From Halovivax cerinus (lineage in GTDB: Archaea > Halobacteriota > Halobacteria > Halobacteriales > Natrialbaceae): DNA of 64,000 nt. The stretch lies in NCBI RefSeq assembly GCF_024498195.1, contig NZ_CP101824.1, forward strand, positions 2,666,001 to 2,730,000, given 5' to 3'. Below, piece after piece: positions 18,337 to 28,550 of this stretch. A program made the position numbers and the translations under genes. Position 1 is the first letter of the stretch. Each line of letters begins with the position of its first letter. The notes beneath the pieces were generated by a model, which saw only the letters and a list, made by a program, of their open reading frames with translations, was not told the DNA's origin and did no database searches.

Positions 18337-18765
18337 GTGCAGGCACAGGCGCTATCGACGGTCCGCCCTACCGACCGTCGAATAATCGTACAGCGACTGG
18401 CCAGTCACCACCTCGACCCGCCCAATTCCCGATGGCTTCGGCGCTCCTTTCACCTGTTGTGGCTCGTCGACATGACGACGGCGGTGCTGCTGATCGTCGC
18501 CCCGTACGCGAAGGAACTGAACCCGATCACGGTACTTTTCTACGAACTGTTCGGATACCCGGGCGTTGCACTCGCCGCAGCCACCTACGCGGGGATCGTC
18601 GTCGCGGTCGGTCACTCCCTCTCGCATCCGATCGATCTGGCGTTCCTCCTCTCGACGGTCGGGCTGTACGTCTTCTTCGTGTTCACCAACGTGATCGTCC
18701 TGGCGTTCGATCGCACGATTCGCGGGATCGTGGCGGACGCATCGGCCGTACTCGTCGGCGTCTGA
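18337..18765 (+). CDS. Small membrane protein, possibly DUF5658-like
   Basis: 142 residues. About three or four membrane spans: LVDMTTAVLLIVAPYAKELNP, YPGVALAAATYAGIVVAV, IDLAFLLSTVGLYVFFVFTN. The pattern of an Asp in the first helix followed by ELNPI after it recalls the DUF5658 family, but this is tentative. The start at 18337 directly follows the TC microsatellite; a change in repeat number would move the promoter rather than the reading frame. A later Met (MTTAVLL) is a possible alternative start. Confidence 0.7.
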   Translation: MQAQALSTVRPTDRRIIVQRLASHHLDPPNSRWLRRSFHLLWLVDMTTAVLLIVAPYAKELNPITVLFYELFGYPGVALAAATYAGIVVAVGHSLSHPIDLAFLLSTVGLYVFFVFTNVIVLAFDRTIRGIVADASAVLVGV

Positions 18766-18817
18766 GTGTACGGTTCGTTCCCGTCGACGGCTCCCCAGAG
18801 AAATCGGCAGAAGGGCG

Positions 18818-20818
18818 CTATCGCGCTTCGTCGAGCGCCTCGAGCGCTCCAGGGTTCTCGATGCTACTCATATCGCCCAGGTTCTCGCCGGTGTAGGTGG
18901 CCTCGATCGCGCGGCGGATGATCTTGCCCGACTGGGTCTTGGGGAAGGCGTCGACGAAGAGGATCTCGCGCGGGCGGAACGGCTTCCCGTGTTCCTCGCC
19001 GACCTGTGCGCGCAGTTCCTCGCGGAGGTCGTCGGTCTCGTCGTACCCCGGTTCGAGGATGACGTAGGCGACGACGGCGGTGCCGGTCGTGTCGTCCGGC
19101 GCGCCGACGGCGGCGGCCTGGTTCACTGCCGGGTGGTCGATGAGCGCCCCCTCCACTTCCGCGGGCCCGACCTTGCGACCGGCGACGTTGAGGGCGTCGT
19201 CGGCGCGGCCGTGGAGGAACCAGAAGCCGTCCTCGTCCTGCTGGGCCCAGTCGCCGTGGTCCCAGAGGTCGTCCCAGCTCGACCAGTACTCCTCCAGGTA
19301 TCGTTCGTCGCCGGACCAGAGGGACTTGGTCATGGAGGGACAGGAGTCGCGCGCGACGAGGAAGCCGCGCTCGTGATCGTCGGCGACCGACTCGCCCGTC
19401 GAGTCGACGATGTCGATGTCCATGCCGAGGCCCGGTCCACCGAGGGTACAGGGCTTCAACGGGGTGATCGGCATCGGCATGAGGAAACAGCCGCAGATCT
19501 CGGTCCCGCCGGAGATGTTGACGATCGGCGCCTCGCCGCCGCCGACGTTTTCTGCGAACCAGCGCCAGGACTCGGGATCCCAGGGTTCGCCGGTCGACCC
19601 GAGGATTCGCAGCGAGGAGAGGTCGTGGCCGTCGAGCCACTCGTCACCGTGTTTGCGCAGGGCACGAATCGCCGTCGGCGAGATCCCGAACTGGGTGAGG
19701 TCGTGGCGGTCGATCATCTCCCAGAACCGGTCTGGTTCGGGGTGATCCGGCGCACCTTCGTACATGAACGCGGTACCGCCGAACGTGTGGACGCCGATGA
19801 GCGTCCACGGCCCCATCATCCAGCCGATGTCGGAGACCCAGAAGAATCGATCGGACGGCTTCAGATCGAACCCGAAGTACAGCTCCTTGGCGCACTGGAC
19901 CTGCACGCCGGCGTGGGTGTGGACGATGCCCTTCGGCGTCCCAGTCGTCCCCGAGGAGTAAAGTAGCATAGACTCCTGGTCTGCGTCGAGCGATTTCGTC
20001 CGGTACCCGTCGTCCTGGGTGGTGACGGCGTCGGTCCACGTTTCGTCTCGCTCGTCGTCCCAGGGCATGTCCGCGCCTGGTTCGTGGCCCAGGCGCTGGA
20101 CCGTCACCGTGCGCTCGACGTATCCCGCCTCGTCGATCGCCTCGTCGGCGGCGTCTTTCAGCGTGATCTCGCCGCCTCGCCGGTAGAACCCGTCGCCGGT
20201 GAACAGCACCGAACACTCTGCGTCTGCGATCCGGGTCGCGGTCGCGTCGACGCCGAAGCCGGAGAAGATCGGAACGACGATAGCGCCGACCTTGAAGGCG
20301 CCGTAGAGGATCGAGACGACCTCGGGGACCATCGGCATGTACAGGCCCACTGTGTCGCCGGTCTCGACGCCGACCGACTCCAGGTAGTTCGCGACCTGGT
20401 TCGACTGACGGGCCAGCTCGTGGTAGGTAACCTCCCTGACCTCGCCGTCTTCGCCCTCCCAGATGGTCGCGACGGTGTTACGCGTCGGTTCGTCCACGTC
20501 CGCCCACCGGTCGACCGTGTTGTGCGCGACGTTGAGCTCGCCGCCGGGGTACCACTCGGTGAACTGTGGCCCGTCGCTGTCGTCTCTGACGGCGTCGTAC
20601 TCCTCGTAAAACTCGATCCCGAGGTACTCGACGACCTCGTCCCAGAACCAGTCCACCCCGCTGTCGTCGGCGCCGTCGAGGTCGGTCGTCGTCCGTTCGA
20701 TCAGCTCGTCGTAGTCCTCGATACCGTACGTCTGCATGAACTCCCAGACGTTCGTCGATTCGACGAACTCCCGTGACGGTTCGTACGCGACTTCCGATAC
20801 GTCCTCGAGTGATTCCAT
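18818..20818 (-). CDS. AMP-forming acetyl/acyl-CoA synthetase
   Basis: 666 residues, the size of acetyl-CoA synthetases. Motifs: P-loop LLYSSGTTGTPKGIVHTHAG, SGGTEICG, GRADDALNVAGRKVGPAE and the C-terminal catalytic Lys in KTQSGKIIRR. It activates a short-chain acid to its CoA thioester with ATP, giving AMP and pyrophosphate; acetate or propionate are likely, and the nearby methylmalonyl-CoA genes make propionate attractive. ATG 20818 (MESLEDVSEV) is chosen since the conserved region starts soon after; an AT-rich element (CAATTTTG) lies about 30 bases upstream. Confidence 0.95.
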   Translation of the reverse strand: MESLEDVSEVAYEPSREFVESTNVWEFMQTYGIEDYDELIERTTTDLDGADDSGVDWFWDEVVEYLGIEFYEEYDAVRDDSDGPQFTEWYPGGELNVAHNTVDRWADVDEPTRNTVATIWEGEDGEVREVTYHELARQSNQVANYLESVGVETGDTVGLYMPMVPEVVSILYGAFKVGAIVVPIFSGFGVDATATRIADAECSVLFTGDGFYRRGGEITLKDAADEAIDEAGYVERTVTVQRLGHEPGADMPWDDERDETWTDAVTTQDDGYRTKSLDADQESMLLYSSGTTGTPKGIVHTHAGVQVQCAKELYFGFDLKPSDRFFWVSDIGWMMGPWTLIGVHTFGGTAFMYEGAPDHPEPDRFWEMIDRHDLTQFGISPTAIRALRKHGDEWLDGHDLSSLRILGSTGEPWDPESWRWFAENVGGGEAPIVNISGGTEICGCFLMPMPITPLKPCTLGGPGLGMDIDIVDSTGESVADDHERGFLVARDSCPSMTKSLWSGDERYLEEYWSSWDDLWDHGDWAQQDEDGFWFLHGRADDALNVAGRKVGPAEVEGALIDHPAVNQAAAVGAPDDTTGTAVVAYVILEPGYDETDDLREELRAQVGEEHGKPFRPREILFVDAFPKTQSGKIIRRAIEATYTGENLGDMSSIENPGALEALDEAR

Positions 20819-21020
20819 GGCGAAGCGTTCAGGCGGAAACCACAAAATTGCTTCTCATCGCGTGAGTCTCCCCCGCGAGTCGTCGTCGAATCTGTCTGTG
20901 GGGCCGGCGGTCTGCCGTGAGGTCGGCTGTCGGCTGACGGTGCACGCGGGTCCGGTCGTCGACGACGTACGCGATGACGCGGGGGCAACCCCTATTGTCT
21001 TGGATGAGCTACCAGTCGGT

Positions 21021-21605
21021 ATGTACGTACGGGACGCGAAGAACCGGGAGGAGGTGTGGTTACTCGACCGGATCGACGAACTCGGGCTCGACGCGACTGC
21101 GTTCCGTTCGCGCGACTACGTGGTCGCCATCGACGAGGTTTCGAACGAGAAAGCCGGTTTCGGCCGGATTCGAATCCACCGCCCGGACGACGGCGACTCC
21201 ATCTGTGAGCTGACCAGCATCGGCGTCCTCGCCGAGTGGCGCGGCCAAGGCGTCGGCGCGCACGTCGTCGAACGGCTGGTCGAGTACGCCGGTGACGAGG
21301 GTTTCGAGACCGTCTACGCCCTGACGAGCGTCGGTCCCTACCTCGCGCAGTTCGGATTCGATTCGATCGATCGCGACGCGCTTCCCGATACCCTCAAGCG
21401 ACGCCTCGAGGCCAAACGCGACGGCGTCGATCCGGACGCGACCCCGCTCCGCGTCGCCGTCGACCGGTTCCACGTGCCGGATCGCTTGCGTGAGGCGTTC
21501 AAAACCGCCAGCAAGGAAGACGCAACAGGAGACGACGAAACGGCTCCCGAGGAGTTCGGTATCGACCCCGAGACGGCCACGTACAAGTACGACACCGGGC
21601 GGTGA
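21021..21605 (+). CDS. GNAT family N-acetyltransferase
   Basis: 194 residues. The acetyl-CoA loop is LAEWRGQGVGAHVVERLVEY (the RGQGVG form of Q/RxxGxG/A), followed by the beta-bulge strand FETVYALTS and the YLAQFGF segment. The N-terminus MYVRDAKNREEV suits the first GNAT strand. A C-terminal 60-residue extension is charged. The substrate cannot be inferred; it is divergent from the acyl-CoA synthetase gene. ATG 21021 is the only ATG close to the domain. Confidence 0.9.
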   Translation: MYVRDAKNREEVWLLDRIDELGLDATAFRSRDYVVAIDEVSNEKAGFGRIRIHRPDDGDSICELTSIGVLAEWRGQGVGAHVVERLVEYAGDEGFETVYALTSVGPYLAQFGFDSIDRDALPDTLKRRLEAKRDGVDPDATPLRVAVDRFHVPDRLREAFKTASKEDATGDDETAPEEFGIDPETATYKYDTGR

Positions 21606-21779
21606 GTCCTGGTCGTCGGGGCGTCCCGCCGGCTGCGACGGAGACGGTCACGATCGGTCGTAACGCCGGCGCCTGATCGAGTCCGCGCCGTCGCAATCCC
21701 GAGCACGTGGCGTCCGATTCCGGCGCGACGCTCGTTCGATTCTCAACCTTCAAGCCCCGTCGCCTCCTTTCGTCAGACC

Positions 21780-23465
21780 ATGTTCGATCCCGACGACCTC
21801 GAGTCGATCCGCGAGGCTGCGGACGACTGGCGCGAGGAGACGGCCGGACCGGTCGTCGACCGGTTCGGCGAACGACAGGAGACGTTCACGACGGACACGA
21901 ACGGGCAGACGGTCGACCGGCTCTACACGCCGGCGGACGTGGCCGATACCGACTACGAGGCCGATCTCGGGTTTCCGGGCGAAGCGCCGTACACGCGTGG
22001 CGTCTACTCGACCGGCTATCGAGGCCGACTGTGGACGATGCGCCAGTACGCCGGCTTCTCGACGCCGGAAGACACGAACGAGCGCTATCACTACCTGCTC
22101 GACCAGGGTCAGACCGGCCTCTCGATGGCGTTCGATCTGCCGACGCAGATGGGGTACGACTCCGACGCCGACATGGCCGCCGGCGAGGTCGGGAAGGCGG
22201 GCGTCGCCATCGACTCGTTAGACGACATGCTCACCGTCTTCGACGGCATTCCGCTGGACGAGGTCTCGACGTCGATGACGATCAACGCGCCCGCGAGCGT
22301 ACTGCTCGCGATGTACATCGCCGTCGGGGACCGACAGGGCGTCGACCGCGAGGAGCTTCGCGGGACGATCCAGAACGACCTCCTGAAGGAGTACATCGCG
22401 CGAAACACCTACATCTACCCGCCGGAACCCTCGATGCGGATCATCACGGATATCTTCGACTTTTGCGCCGAGGAGACGCCGAACTTCAACACCATCTCCA
22501 TCTCCGGCTACCACATTCGTGAAGCCGGGTCGACTGCGGCGCAGGAACTCGCCTTCACCCTCGGAAACGGAATCGAGTACGTCGAGGCGGCCGTCGACGC
22601 CGGCCTCGACGTCGACGAGTTCGCCCCGCAACTTTCGTTCTTCTTCAACGGCCACAACAACATCTTCGAGGAGGTCGCGAAGTTCCGCGCCGCCCGTCGG
22701 ATGTGGCACGACATCATGGAGGAGCGCTTCGACGCGCAGAACCCCAAGTCCAAGCAACTCAAGTTCCACACCCAGACGGCGGGCTCGATGCTCACGGCCC
22801 AGCAGATCGAGAACAACGTCGTCCGGGTGGCCTACCAGGCGCTCGCGGCGGTCCTCGGTGGGACCCAGAGCCTCCACACCAACGGCAAGGACGAAGCGCT
22901 GGCCCTGCCGACCGAGGAGTCGGTCCGCACCGCCCTCCGCACCCAGCAGATCCTCGCTCACGAGTCCGGCGCCGCGGACACGATCGACCCACTCGCAGGG
23001 AGTTACTACGTCGAGAGCCTCACCGACGAGGTCGAAGCCGACGCGTACGACCTGCTCGACGAGGTCGACGACCGCGGCGGGATGTTGGAGGCCGTCGAGT
23101 CCCGGTGGGTCCAGCGCCAGATCCAGGACACGGCGTTCGACCGCCAGCGCGAGATAGAGGACAAAGAGCGGATCATCGTCGGCGTCAACGAGTTCGAGAT
23201 CGAGGACGAAGAGCCGGAGATGGACGTTCAGGAGGTCACGGAAGAAGACCAGCAGCGCCAGATCGACAGCCTGGAGGACACGCGTGCACTGCGTGACGAA
23301 GAGAAAGCGGAGGCGGCCCTCGAAGCCGTTCGCGAGGCGGCTCGCGGCACCGACAACCTGATGCCCGGTATCATCGACGCGGTGAAGGCCCACGCCACGG
23401 TCGGCGAGATCTGCAACGTCCTCCGCGAGGAGTTCGGCGAGTACCAGGGCGGCGGCGCGGTCTGA
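21780..23465 (+). CDS. Methylmalonyl-CoA mutase, large (catalytic) subunit
   Basis: 561 residues, matching the separate large subunits of archaeal mutases: the catalytic barrel without the C-terminal B12-binding domain. Motifs include the [20 protein letters not shown] region that binds Co[31 protein letters not shown] and [12 protein letters not shown]. With a separate cobalamin-binding subunit (not in this window) it converts (R)-methylmalonyl-CoA to succinyl-CoA. The epimerase acting one step earlier is encoded 600 bases downstream. Confidence 0.96.
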   Translation: MFDPDDLESIREAADDWREETAGPVVDRFGERQETFTTDTNGQTVDRLYTPADVADTDYEADLGFPGEAPYTRGVYSTGYRGRLWTMRQYAGFSTPEDTNERYHYLLDQGQTGLSMAFDLPTQMGYDSDADMAAGEVGKAGVAIDSLDDMLTVFDGIPLDEVSTSMTINAPASVLLAMYIAVGDRQGVDREELRGTIQNDLLKEYIARNTYIYPPEPSMRIITDIFDFCAEETPNFNTISISGYHIREAGSTAAQELAFTLGNGIEYVEAAVDAGLDVDEFAPQLSFFFNGHNNIFEEVAKFRAARRMWHDIMEERFDAQNPKSKQLKFHTQTAGSMLTAQQIENNVVRVAYQALAAVLGGTQSLHTNGKDEALALPTEESVRTALRTQQILAHESGAADTIDPLAGSYYVESLTDEVEADAYDLLDEVDDRGGMLEAVESRWVQRQIQDTAFDRQREIEDKERIIVGVNEFEIEDEEPEMDVQEVTEEDQQRQIDSLEDTRALRDEEKAEAALEAVREAARGTDNLMPGIIDAVKAHATVGEICNVLREEFGEYQGGGAV

Positions 23466-23577
23466 CCGACCTGCTGGCGACGGGAATTCGACTCGCGGTG
23501 ACGATCGGGCCCGACAGGATACCCCTGGACGAGCCCAGGCTCTGGATGGATGCTCGACGTTCGCCAGCGACCGCCAG

Positions 23578-23868
23578 TCAGTGTTCGGTCCGTCCTGTGG
23601 ACCGATCGCGAACGTCGGCTTCGAACTCGGCGGGCACGTCGACCCGATCGCCGTCGGTTTCGATCGTCATGGTTTCCTGATCGATTGGATCGGTTTCAGA
23701 AACGAACGGCGGGACGATGGTGTAACCCTCCGCACGGACGGTGCCAAAGTCCTCAGAGACGTACAACGCCTTCTGCTGTCCCTCTGCCACGATCTGAATC
23801 GAACTGTACAGGGTGACCAACGTACCCAGAAAGACGAATCCGGAGACGGAGCGGATCGTGACGTCCAC
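23578..23868 (-). pseudogene. SPFH/Band 7 (stomatin)-like gene remnant
   Basis: 96 residues from GTG 23868. It contains one hydrophobic segment (FVFLGTLVTLYSSIQIV), then EGQQKALYVSEDFGTVRAEG and YTIVPPFVSETDPIDQE, which match the start of archaeal SPFH proteins (membrane anchor, then a strand pair ending in VPPFVS). The remaining 250 or so residues of an SPFH protein are missing; the frame ends in a polar tail. It probably is a truncated remnant, though a short expressed protein is possible. The flanks 23466-23577 and 23869-24064 show no other gene. Confidence 0.5.
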
Positions 23869-24064
23869 GTGGTCGCCCTTCGCTCTCGCACCCGTGTCCC
23901 GTACGACAACTGATGGGTCGAATTCATGCTGGGCCGAGCCCCAGGACGATGGCAGTCGTTGGCGTCCGCGCCCGTTCAATAGTGCTGCTCGGACCGACGA
24001 CACTGTTGACCGGGTCGATGCAGAACGCAACACTCTCACCAATTCGGGCCCGATCCACCCGACG

Positions 24065-24448
24065 ATGCGTTTCGATCACGCCGGAATCGCGACCGAGGAT
24101 GCGGCCGAACTGACGGCCCTGTTCGGCGACCTCTGCGGGTTCGAGGTGGCCCACGAAGAGACGTTCGACGGGATGCGCGTCGTCTTTCTCGACGTCGGGG
24201 GTGGCTATCTGGAACTGCTCGAACCGACCGGGAGCGGGACTATCGCCACGTATCTCGAGGAGCACGGCCCCGGGATCCACCACCTCGCGTTCGAGACCGA
24301 GGACGCGGCCGGTACGCTCGAAGTCGCCCGTGAACTCGACATCGGCCTGGTCGACGAAGAGCCACGGCCCGGCGCCTGGGGCCACGACGTCGCTTTCCTC
24401 CACCCGGCCGACACCGGCGGCATTCTGATCGAGTTCGTCGAGCACTGA
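24065..24448 (+). CDS. mce: Methylmalonyl-CoA epimerase
   Basis: 127 residues, a standard VOC-fold epimerase. Metal ligands appear as His in FDHAGIAT, His in GIHHLAFET and Glu in ILIEFVEH; the second betaalpha unit has the typical GHDVAFLHPADTGG. It interconverts (S)- and (R)-methylmalonyl-CoA, feeding the mutase encoded just upstream. Both belong to propionyl-CoA conversion to succinyl-CoA. The gene is short and complete. Confidence 0.95.
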   Translation: MRFDHAGIATEDAAELTALFGDLCGFEVAHEETFDGMRVVFLDVGGGYLELLEPTGSGTIATYLEEHGPGIHHLAFETEDAAGTLEVARELDIGLVDEEPRPGAWGHDVAFLHPADTGGILIEFVEH

Positions 24449-24482
24449 TCGTCGCGACCGTTCGTTCGACCGCGCTTCCCGG

Positions 24483-25118
24483 TCACCCGAAATTTTCGAT
24501 CATGGCGTCGTCCGGATCGCCGCCGGCGTCCTCGATCGCGTCGGCGACCGTCGTGACGAAGTCGCGGAAACCGAAGGCGTACACCTGGCCATCGTCGACG
24601 TGTTCGGCGATCGAGTCACGGAGGCGTGCGCCGTCGCCGGCGTCGACGATCGTCACCGGAACGCCCGCCTCTTCCAGGACATCGAGCCGATCCTCGTGGG
24701 CCGGCTGCTCGTCCCGGTAGATCACGACCGCGTCGTGACCGTGTGCCAGTGCCGCCTCGGCGATGGCGACGCCCGGCCCAATGCCCGGACCGCCGGCGAC
24801 GGTGACGACGTCGCCCGCTCCGTCGTAGGCGATCTCGCCGAACGGGCCCTCGATCTCGATGTCGTCGCCGGGCGTTCGCTCCGCCAGCCACGGTGAGAGG
24901 TCTCCCGCCGGATCGATGCCCACAGTGATCTCGAACGTCTCGTCGACGGTGGGCGAGGAGAGGGTGTAGTGACGTGCGAGTTCCTCGTCGTCCGGCGTCG
25001 CGCGAACGAGCACGAACTGTCCCGGCCGCGCGTCGAATCCGTCGGGCGTTTCGAGGGCGAGTGCGATCGTGTTCGGGCCGACCTCCTCGATCCCGCTGAT
25101 CGGGACTGTCGCGTTCAT
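24483..25118 (-). CDS. Ferredoxin-NADP reductase-like FAD oxidoreductase
   Basis: 211 residues. FAD-binding motif RHYTLSSP in the first half and the nucleotide-binding GGPGIGPGVAIAEAAL in the second mark the ferredoxin reductase (FNR) superfamily. The protein is shorter than typical FNRs and has no attached [2Fe-2S] domain. It transfers electrons between NAD(P)H and a small carrier; the partner is unknown. Start MNATVPISGIEEV at 25118 fits the first strand; an open frame continues upstream to 25280 without family sequence. Confidence 0.9.
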   Translation of the reverse strand: MNATVPISGIEEVGPNTIALALETPDGFDARPGQFVLVRATPDDEELARHYTLSSPTVDETFEITVGIDPAGDLSPWLAERTPGDDIEIEGPFGEIAYDGAGDVVTVAGGPGIGPGVAIAEAALAHGHDAVVIYRDEQPAHEDRLDVLEEAGVPVTIVDAGDGARLRDSIAEHVDDGQVYAFGFRDFVTTVADAIEDAGGDPDDAMIENFG

Positions 25119-25442
25119 ATCCGCGTTTCGAGGGACGGGGCCATATGGGTTCTCCTCTCGGACGGTCCGGCATCCGTCGGGTACACCATCGGACGATTCC
25201 ACCGACATACCGTCCTCGGGTACGCCCCGGCCCGTTTCCGTCGAGTACGGTACCCGTCCGAAACCCCCATTCCCGACCATCTCGTCGTCGCCGTCGAACG
25301 TGCCGTCTCCACTCCGCCCCTATTTCCATTTCGCTCCCCAGGGATATTGGACTAAATCGGTGGTGTAACCGTTCTCTCGTGCGGTCAGTCAGTGGGGGTT
25401 TCAGAAGCCTTTTCCTCTCCCCCGGGCAAGGGCCGCTAGAAT
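25119..25442. other. Divergent promoter region of the reductase and korA
   Basis: 324 bases. No convincing gene: frames here are basic and low in acidic residues. A T-rich run near 25409-25418 (CTTTTCCTC) about 30 bases before the korA start is the most likely TATA-like element. The part before 25118 should carry the promoter of the reductase. Confidence 0.4.
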
Positions 25443-27200
25443 ATGCCAGCGGATCTCAACTGGGCCATCGGCGGAGAAGCCGGGGACGGTATCGACTCCA
25501 CCGGCAAGATCTTCGCCCAGGCGCTCGCCAGAGCTGGACGGCACGTGTTCACCTCGAAGGACTTCGCCTCGCGCATCCGCGGGGGGTACACAGCCTACAA
25601 GATCCGAACGTCCGTCGACGACGTACAGAGCGTCGTCGACCGCCTCGACATTCTCGTCGCGCTCACCCAGCGCACTATCGACGAGAACCTCGACGAAATG
25701 CACGACGGCAGCGCCGTCATCTACGACGGTGAGCGCTCCTGGGAGGCGGAGATTCCCGACGAGGTCACCGCCGTGGACGTCCCGTTGAAGACGCTGGCCG
25801 AAGAGGCCGGTGGAGCGATCATGCGTAACGTCGTCGCGCTCGGTGCCGCCTGCGAGATCACCGGGTTCGACGTCGCGTACTTAGACGAGGCCCTGGAGAA
25901 GCGCTTCGGCGGCAAAGGCTCGAAGATCGTCGAGAACAACAAGGAGGCCGCCCGGCTCGGTCGAGACCACGTCCGCGAGGAGTACGACCTAGACCACCTC
26001 GGCTACGACCTCGAAACGACCGACGAGGACTACGTCCTGCTGAACGGCAACGAGGCCATCGGGATGGGCGCTATCGCCGCCGGCTGCCGATTCTACGCCG
26101 GCTACCCGATCACTCCCGCGACGTCTATCATGGAGTACCTGACGGGCCGGATCGACGACTACGGCGGTCACGTCGTCCAGGCCGAGGACGAACTCTCGGC
26201 GATCAACATGGCCCTCGGCGCGGCACGCGGCGGCGCCCGTTCGATGACGGCGACCTCCGGTGCCGGGATCGACCTGATGACCGAGACGTTCGGCCTGGTC
26301 GCTACGAGTGAGACGCCGCTCGTCATCGCCGACGTCCAGCGCTCGGGCCCGTCGACGGGGATGCCGACCAAACAGGAACAGGGCGACCTGAACATGGTGC
26401 TCTACGGCGGCCACGGCGAGGTGCCGCGATTCGTCGTCGCCCCGACGACCGTCACCGAGTGTTTCTGGAAGACCGTCGAGGCGTTCAACCTGGCGGAGAC
26501 GTATCAGACGCCGGTGTTCCTCGTCTCCGACCTCGCGATGTCGGTCACCGAACAGACGTTCCCGCCCGAGGCCTTCGACATGGACGCCGTCGAGATCGAC
26601 CGCGGGAAGATCGTCTCCGACGAGGAAGTCGAGGAGTGGCTCGACGACGAGGGTCGATTCCGCGCTCACGCTGCAACCGACGACGGAGTCAGCCCGCGTG
26701 CCCTCCCGGGGACCCTCGACGGGGCCCACATGAGCACCGGCCTCGAACACGACGAACTCGGCCGCCGGACGGAGGACACCGACGTCCGCGTCCAGCAGGT
26801 CGACAAACGAAACCGGAAGGTCGAGACCGCAAAGGCCGAAGAGGACTGGGACTACCGCGAGTTCGGCGACCCGGATGCCGACGACCTCGTCATCTCGTGG
26901 GGCTCGAACGAAGGTGCTCTCATCGAGGCGCTCGACCTCCTCGAAGAGCGTGACGTCTCGGTCCGCGTCCTGTCCGTACCGTACCTGTTCCCGCGGCCCG
27001 ACCTCACAGAGGACATCGAGGCGGCCGACGACGTCGTGGTCGTCGAGTGCAACGCCACGGGGCAGTTCGCCGACGTTATCGAACACGACACGCTGACGCG
27101 AGTCAAACGGATCAACAAGTACACAGGTATCCGCTTCAAGGCGGACGAACTCGCGGACGACATCGAAGCGGAACTCTCCACGGAGGTGCCAGCACAATGA
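25443..27200 (+). CDS. korA: 2-oxoacid (probably 2-oxoglutarate):ferredoxin oxidoreductase, alpha subunit
   Basis: 585 residues: an N-terminal gamma domain (residues 1-190, GGEAGDGIDSTGKIF, ASRIRGGYTAYKIR) fused to the alpha domain (NEAIGMGAIAAGCRFYAGYP, QAEDELSAINMALGAARGGA, SGPST-type loop). With the beta subunit it oxidises a 2-oxoacid to the acyl-CoA, reducing ferredoxin, in the citric acid cycle. The size of both subunits fits haloarchaeal KorAB better than the pyruvate enzyme PorAB, but the substrate is inferred. The next start overlaps its stop (ATGA). Confidence 0.93.
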   Translation: MPADLNWAIGGEAGDGIDSTGKIFAQALARAGRHVFTSKDFASRIRGGYTAYKIRTSVDDVQSVVDRLDILVALTQRTIDENLDEMHDGSAVIYDGERSWEAEIPDEVTAVDVPLKTLAEEAGGAIMRNVVALGAACEITGFDVAYLDEALEKRFGGKGSKIVENNKEAARLGRDHVREEYDLDHLGYDLETTDEDYVLLNGNEAIGMGAIAAGCRFYAGYPITPATSIMEYLTGRIDDYGGHVVQAEDELSAINMALGAARGGARSMTATSGAGIDLMTETFGLVATSETPLVIADVQRSGPSTGMPTKQEQGDLNMVLYGGHGEVPRFVVAPTTVTECFWKTVEAFNLAETYQTPVFLVSDLAMSVTEQTFPPEAFDMDAVEIDRGKIVSDEEVEEWLDDEGRFRAHAATDDGVSPRALPGTLDGAHMSTGLEHDELGRRTEDTDVRVQQVDKRNRKVETAKAEEDWDYREFGDPDADDLVISWGSNEGALIEALDLLEERDVSVRVLSVPYLFPRPDLTEDIEAADDVVVVECNATGQFADVIEHDTLTRVKRINKYTGIRFKADELADDIEAELSTEVPAQ

Positions 27201-28060
27201 GCTCAGACGTCCGATTCACCGACTTCAAGTCCGACAAGCAACCGACCTGGTGTCCCGGCTGCGGCGACTTCGGGACCATGAACGGCATGATGAAAGCCCT
27301 GGCGAACACGGGGAACGACCCGGACAACACGTTCGTCGTCGCCGGTATCGGCTGTTCCGGCAAGATCGGGACCTACATGCACAGCTACGCGCTCCACGGC
27401 GTACACGGGCGCGCTCTGCCGGTCGGCACCGGCGTCAAGATGGCCCGTCCCGATCTCGAGGTGATGGTCGCTGGCGGCGACGGCGACGGCTATTCGATCG
27501 GATCCGGTCACTTCATCCACGCCGTTCGACGGAACGTCGACATGTCCTACGTCGTCATGGACAACCGCATCTATGGACTGACCAAGGGCCAGGCGTCGCC
27601 GACCTCTCGATCGGACTTCGAGACGTCGACGACCCCCGAAGGCCCCCAGCAGCCGCCGGTCAACCCGCTAGCGCTGGCGCTGGCGTCGGGTGCGACGTTC
27701 ATCGCCCAGTCGTTCGCGTCCGACGCGATGCGTCACACCGAGATCGTCGAGGCTGCGATCGAACACGACGGCTTCGGCTTCGTCAACGTCTTTAGCCCGT
27801 GCGTCACGTTCAACGACGTCGACACGTACGACTACTTCCGTGATACGCTGGTCGATCTCCAGGAGGAGGGTCACGATCCGACCGACTACGAGGCCGCGGA
27901 GGAGGTCATCCTCGACGCCGACAAGGAGTACCAGGGTATCCTCTACCAGGACGACGAGTCTGTCTCCTACGGCGAGCAACAGGGCCTCGGCGATAACATG
28001 TCGGAGATTCCGGATGGCGCGCCCGAGGACGCCATGGACCTCGTTCGGGAGTTCTACTGA
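27197..28060 (+). CDS. korB: 2-oxoacid:ferredoxin oxidoreductase, beta subunit
   Basis: 287 residues. Iron-sulfur and ThDP marks: PTWCPGCGDFG with two cluster cysteines near residue 18, GIGCSGK, and the ThDP motif GGDGDGYSIGSGHFIHAV ending in MDNRIYGLTKGQ. It forms the ThDP-containing half of the Kor complex. The gene overlaps korA by four bases, indicating translational coupling and equal expression. The start ATG 27197 gives the expected N-terminus; an open frame upstream lies within korA. Confidence 0.95.
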   Translation: MSSDVRFTDFKSDKQPTWCPGCGDFGTMNGMMKALANTGNDPDNTFVVAGIGCSGKIGTYMHSYALHGVHGRALPVGTGVKMARPDLEVMVAGGDGDGYSIGSGHFIHAVRRNVDMSYVVMDNRIYGLTKGQASPTSRSDFETSTTPEGPQQPPVNPLALALASGATFIAQSFASDAMRHTEIVEAAIEHDGFGFVNVFSPCVTFNDVDTYDYFRDTLVDLQEEGHDPTDYEAAEEVILDADKEYQGILYQDDESVSYGEQQGLGDNMSEIPDGAPEDAMDLVREFY

Positions 28061-28211
28061 CCGCTTTCCGTTCGCGGACTTCGACGCTACAGCGACGTTC
28101 GAGGAGGTCTCGACTCGGTTTCACACCGTCCCGACCGACTCGTCTCCCGTCGAGTGGGAACCGTCACACCAGTTCATGGGTGGTGGTAGCATAGATCTAC
28201 GTAGAGGGACG

Positions 28212-28442
28212 ATGACTACCGCTCACCGACACCCGCCAACGAGGACCGTACCGTCCGTCGATGCGGCGACGAAACGTGCGATCGACGCACTCGAATCGGC
28301 CGGCTACGAGTCGATCGACGCCGCGGTGCCCCACCAGACCCGATCGACGTGGATCGTCCCGGCGACGACGGCCGACGGTCGAGTACGAGTACACGTCGAC
28401 CCCCGTTCCGGTGCGACGCGAGTCGTCGAGACGTCTGAGTGA
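28212..28442 (+). CDS. Small hypothetical protein, 76 aa
   Basis: Encodes MTTAHRHPPT..., a short helix (TKRAIDALESAGYESIDAAV), then strands with TWIVPATTADGRVRVHVDP. The composition is plausible for a small soluble haloarchaeal protein but acidic residues are fewer than usual. It follows korB by 150 bases. No family is recognised and no function can be proposed. Confidence 0.5.
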   Translation: MTTAHRHPPTRTVPSVDAATKRAIDALESAGYESIDAAVPHQTRSTWIVPATTADGRVRVHVDPRSGATRVVETSE

Positions 28443-28550
28443 TGGCCCGAGGACCGACGCACCGACGATCCCCGGGTTGTAGCGCCACGACGCCACGCAG
28501 AGCGAGTCGTCCGGGACGGAAGCGATAGCCGTCGGTGACTGAGGTGACGC

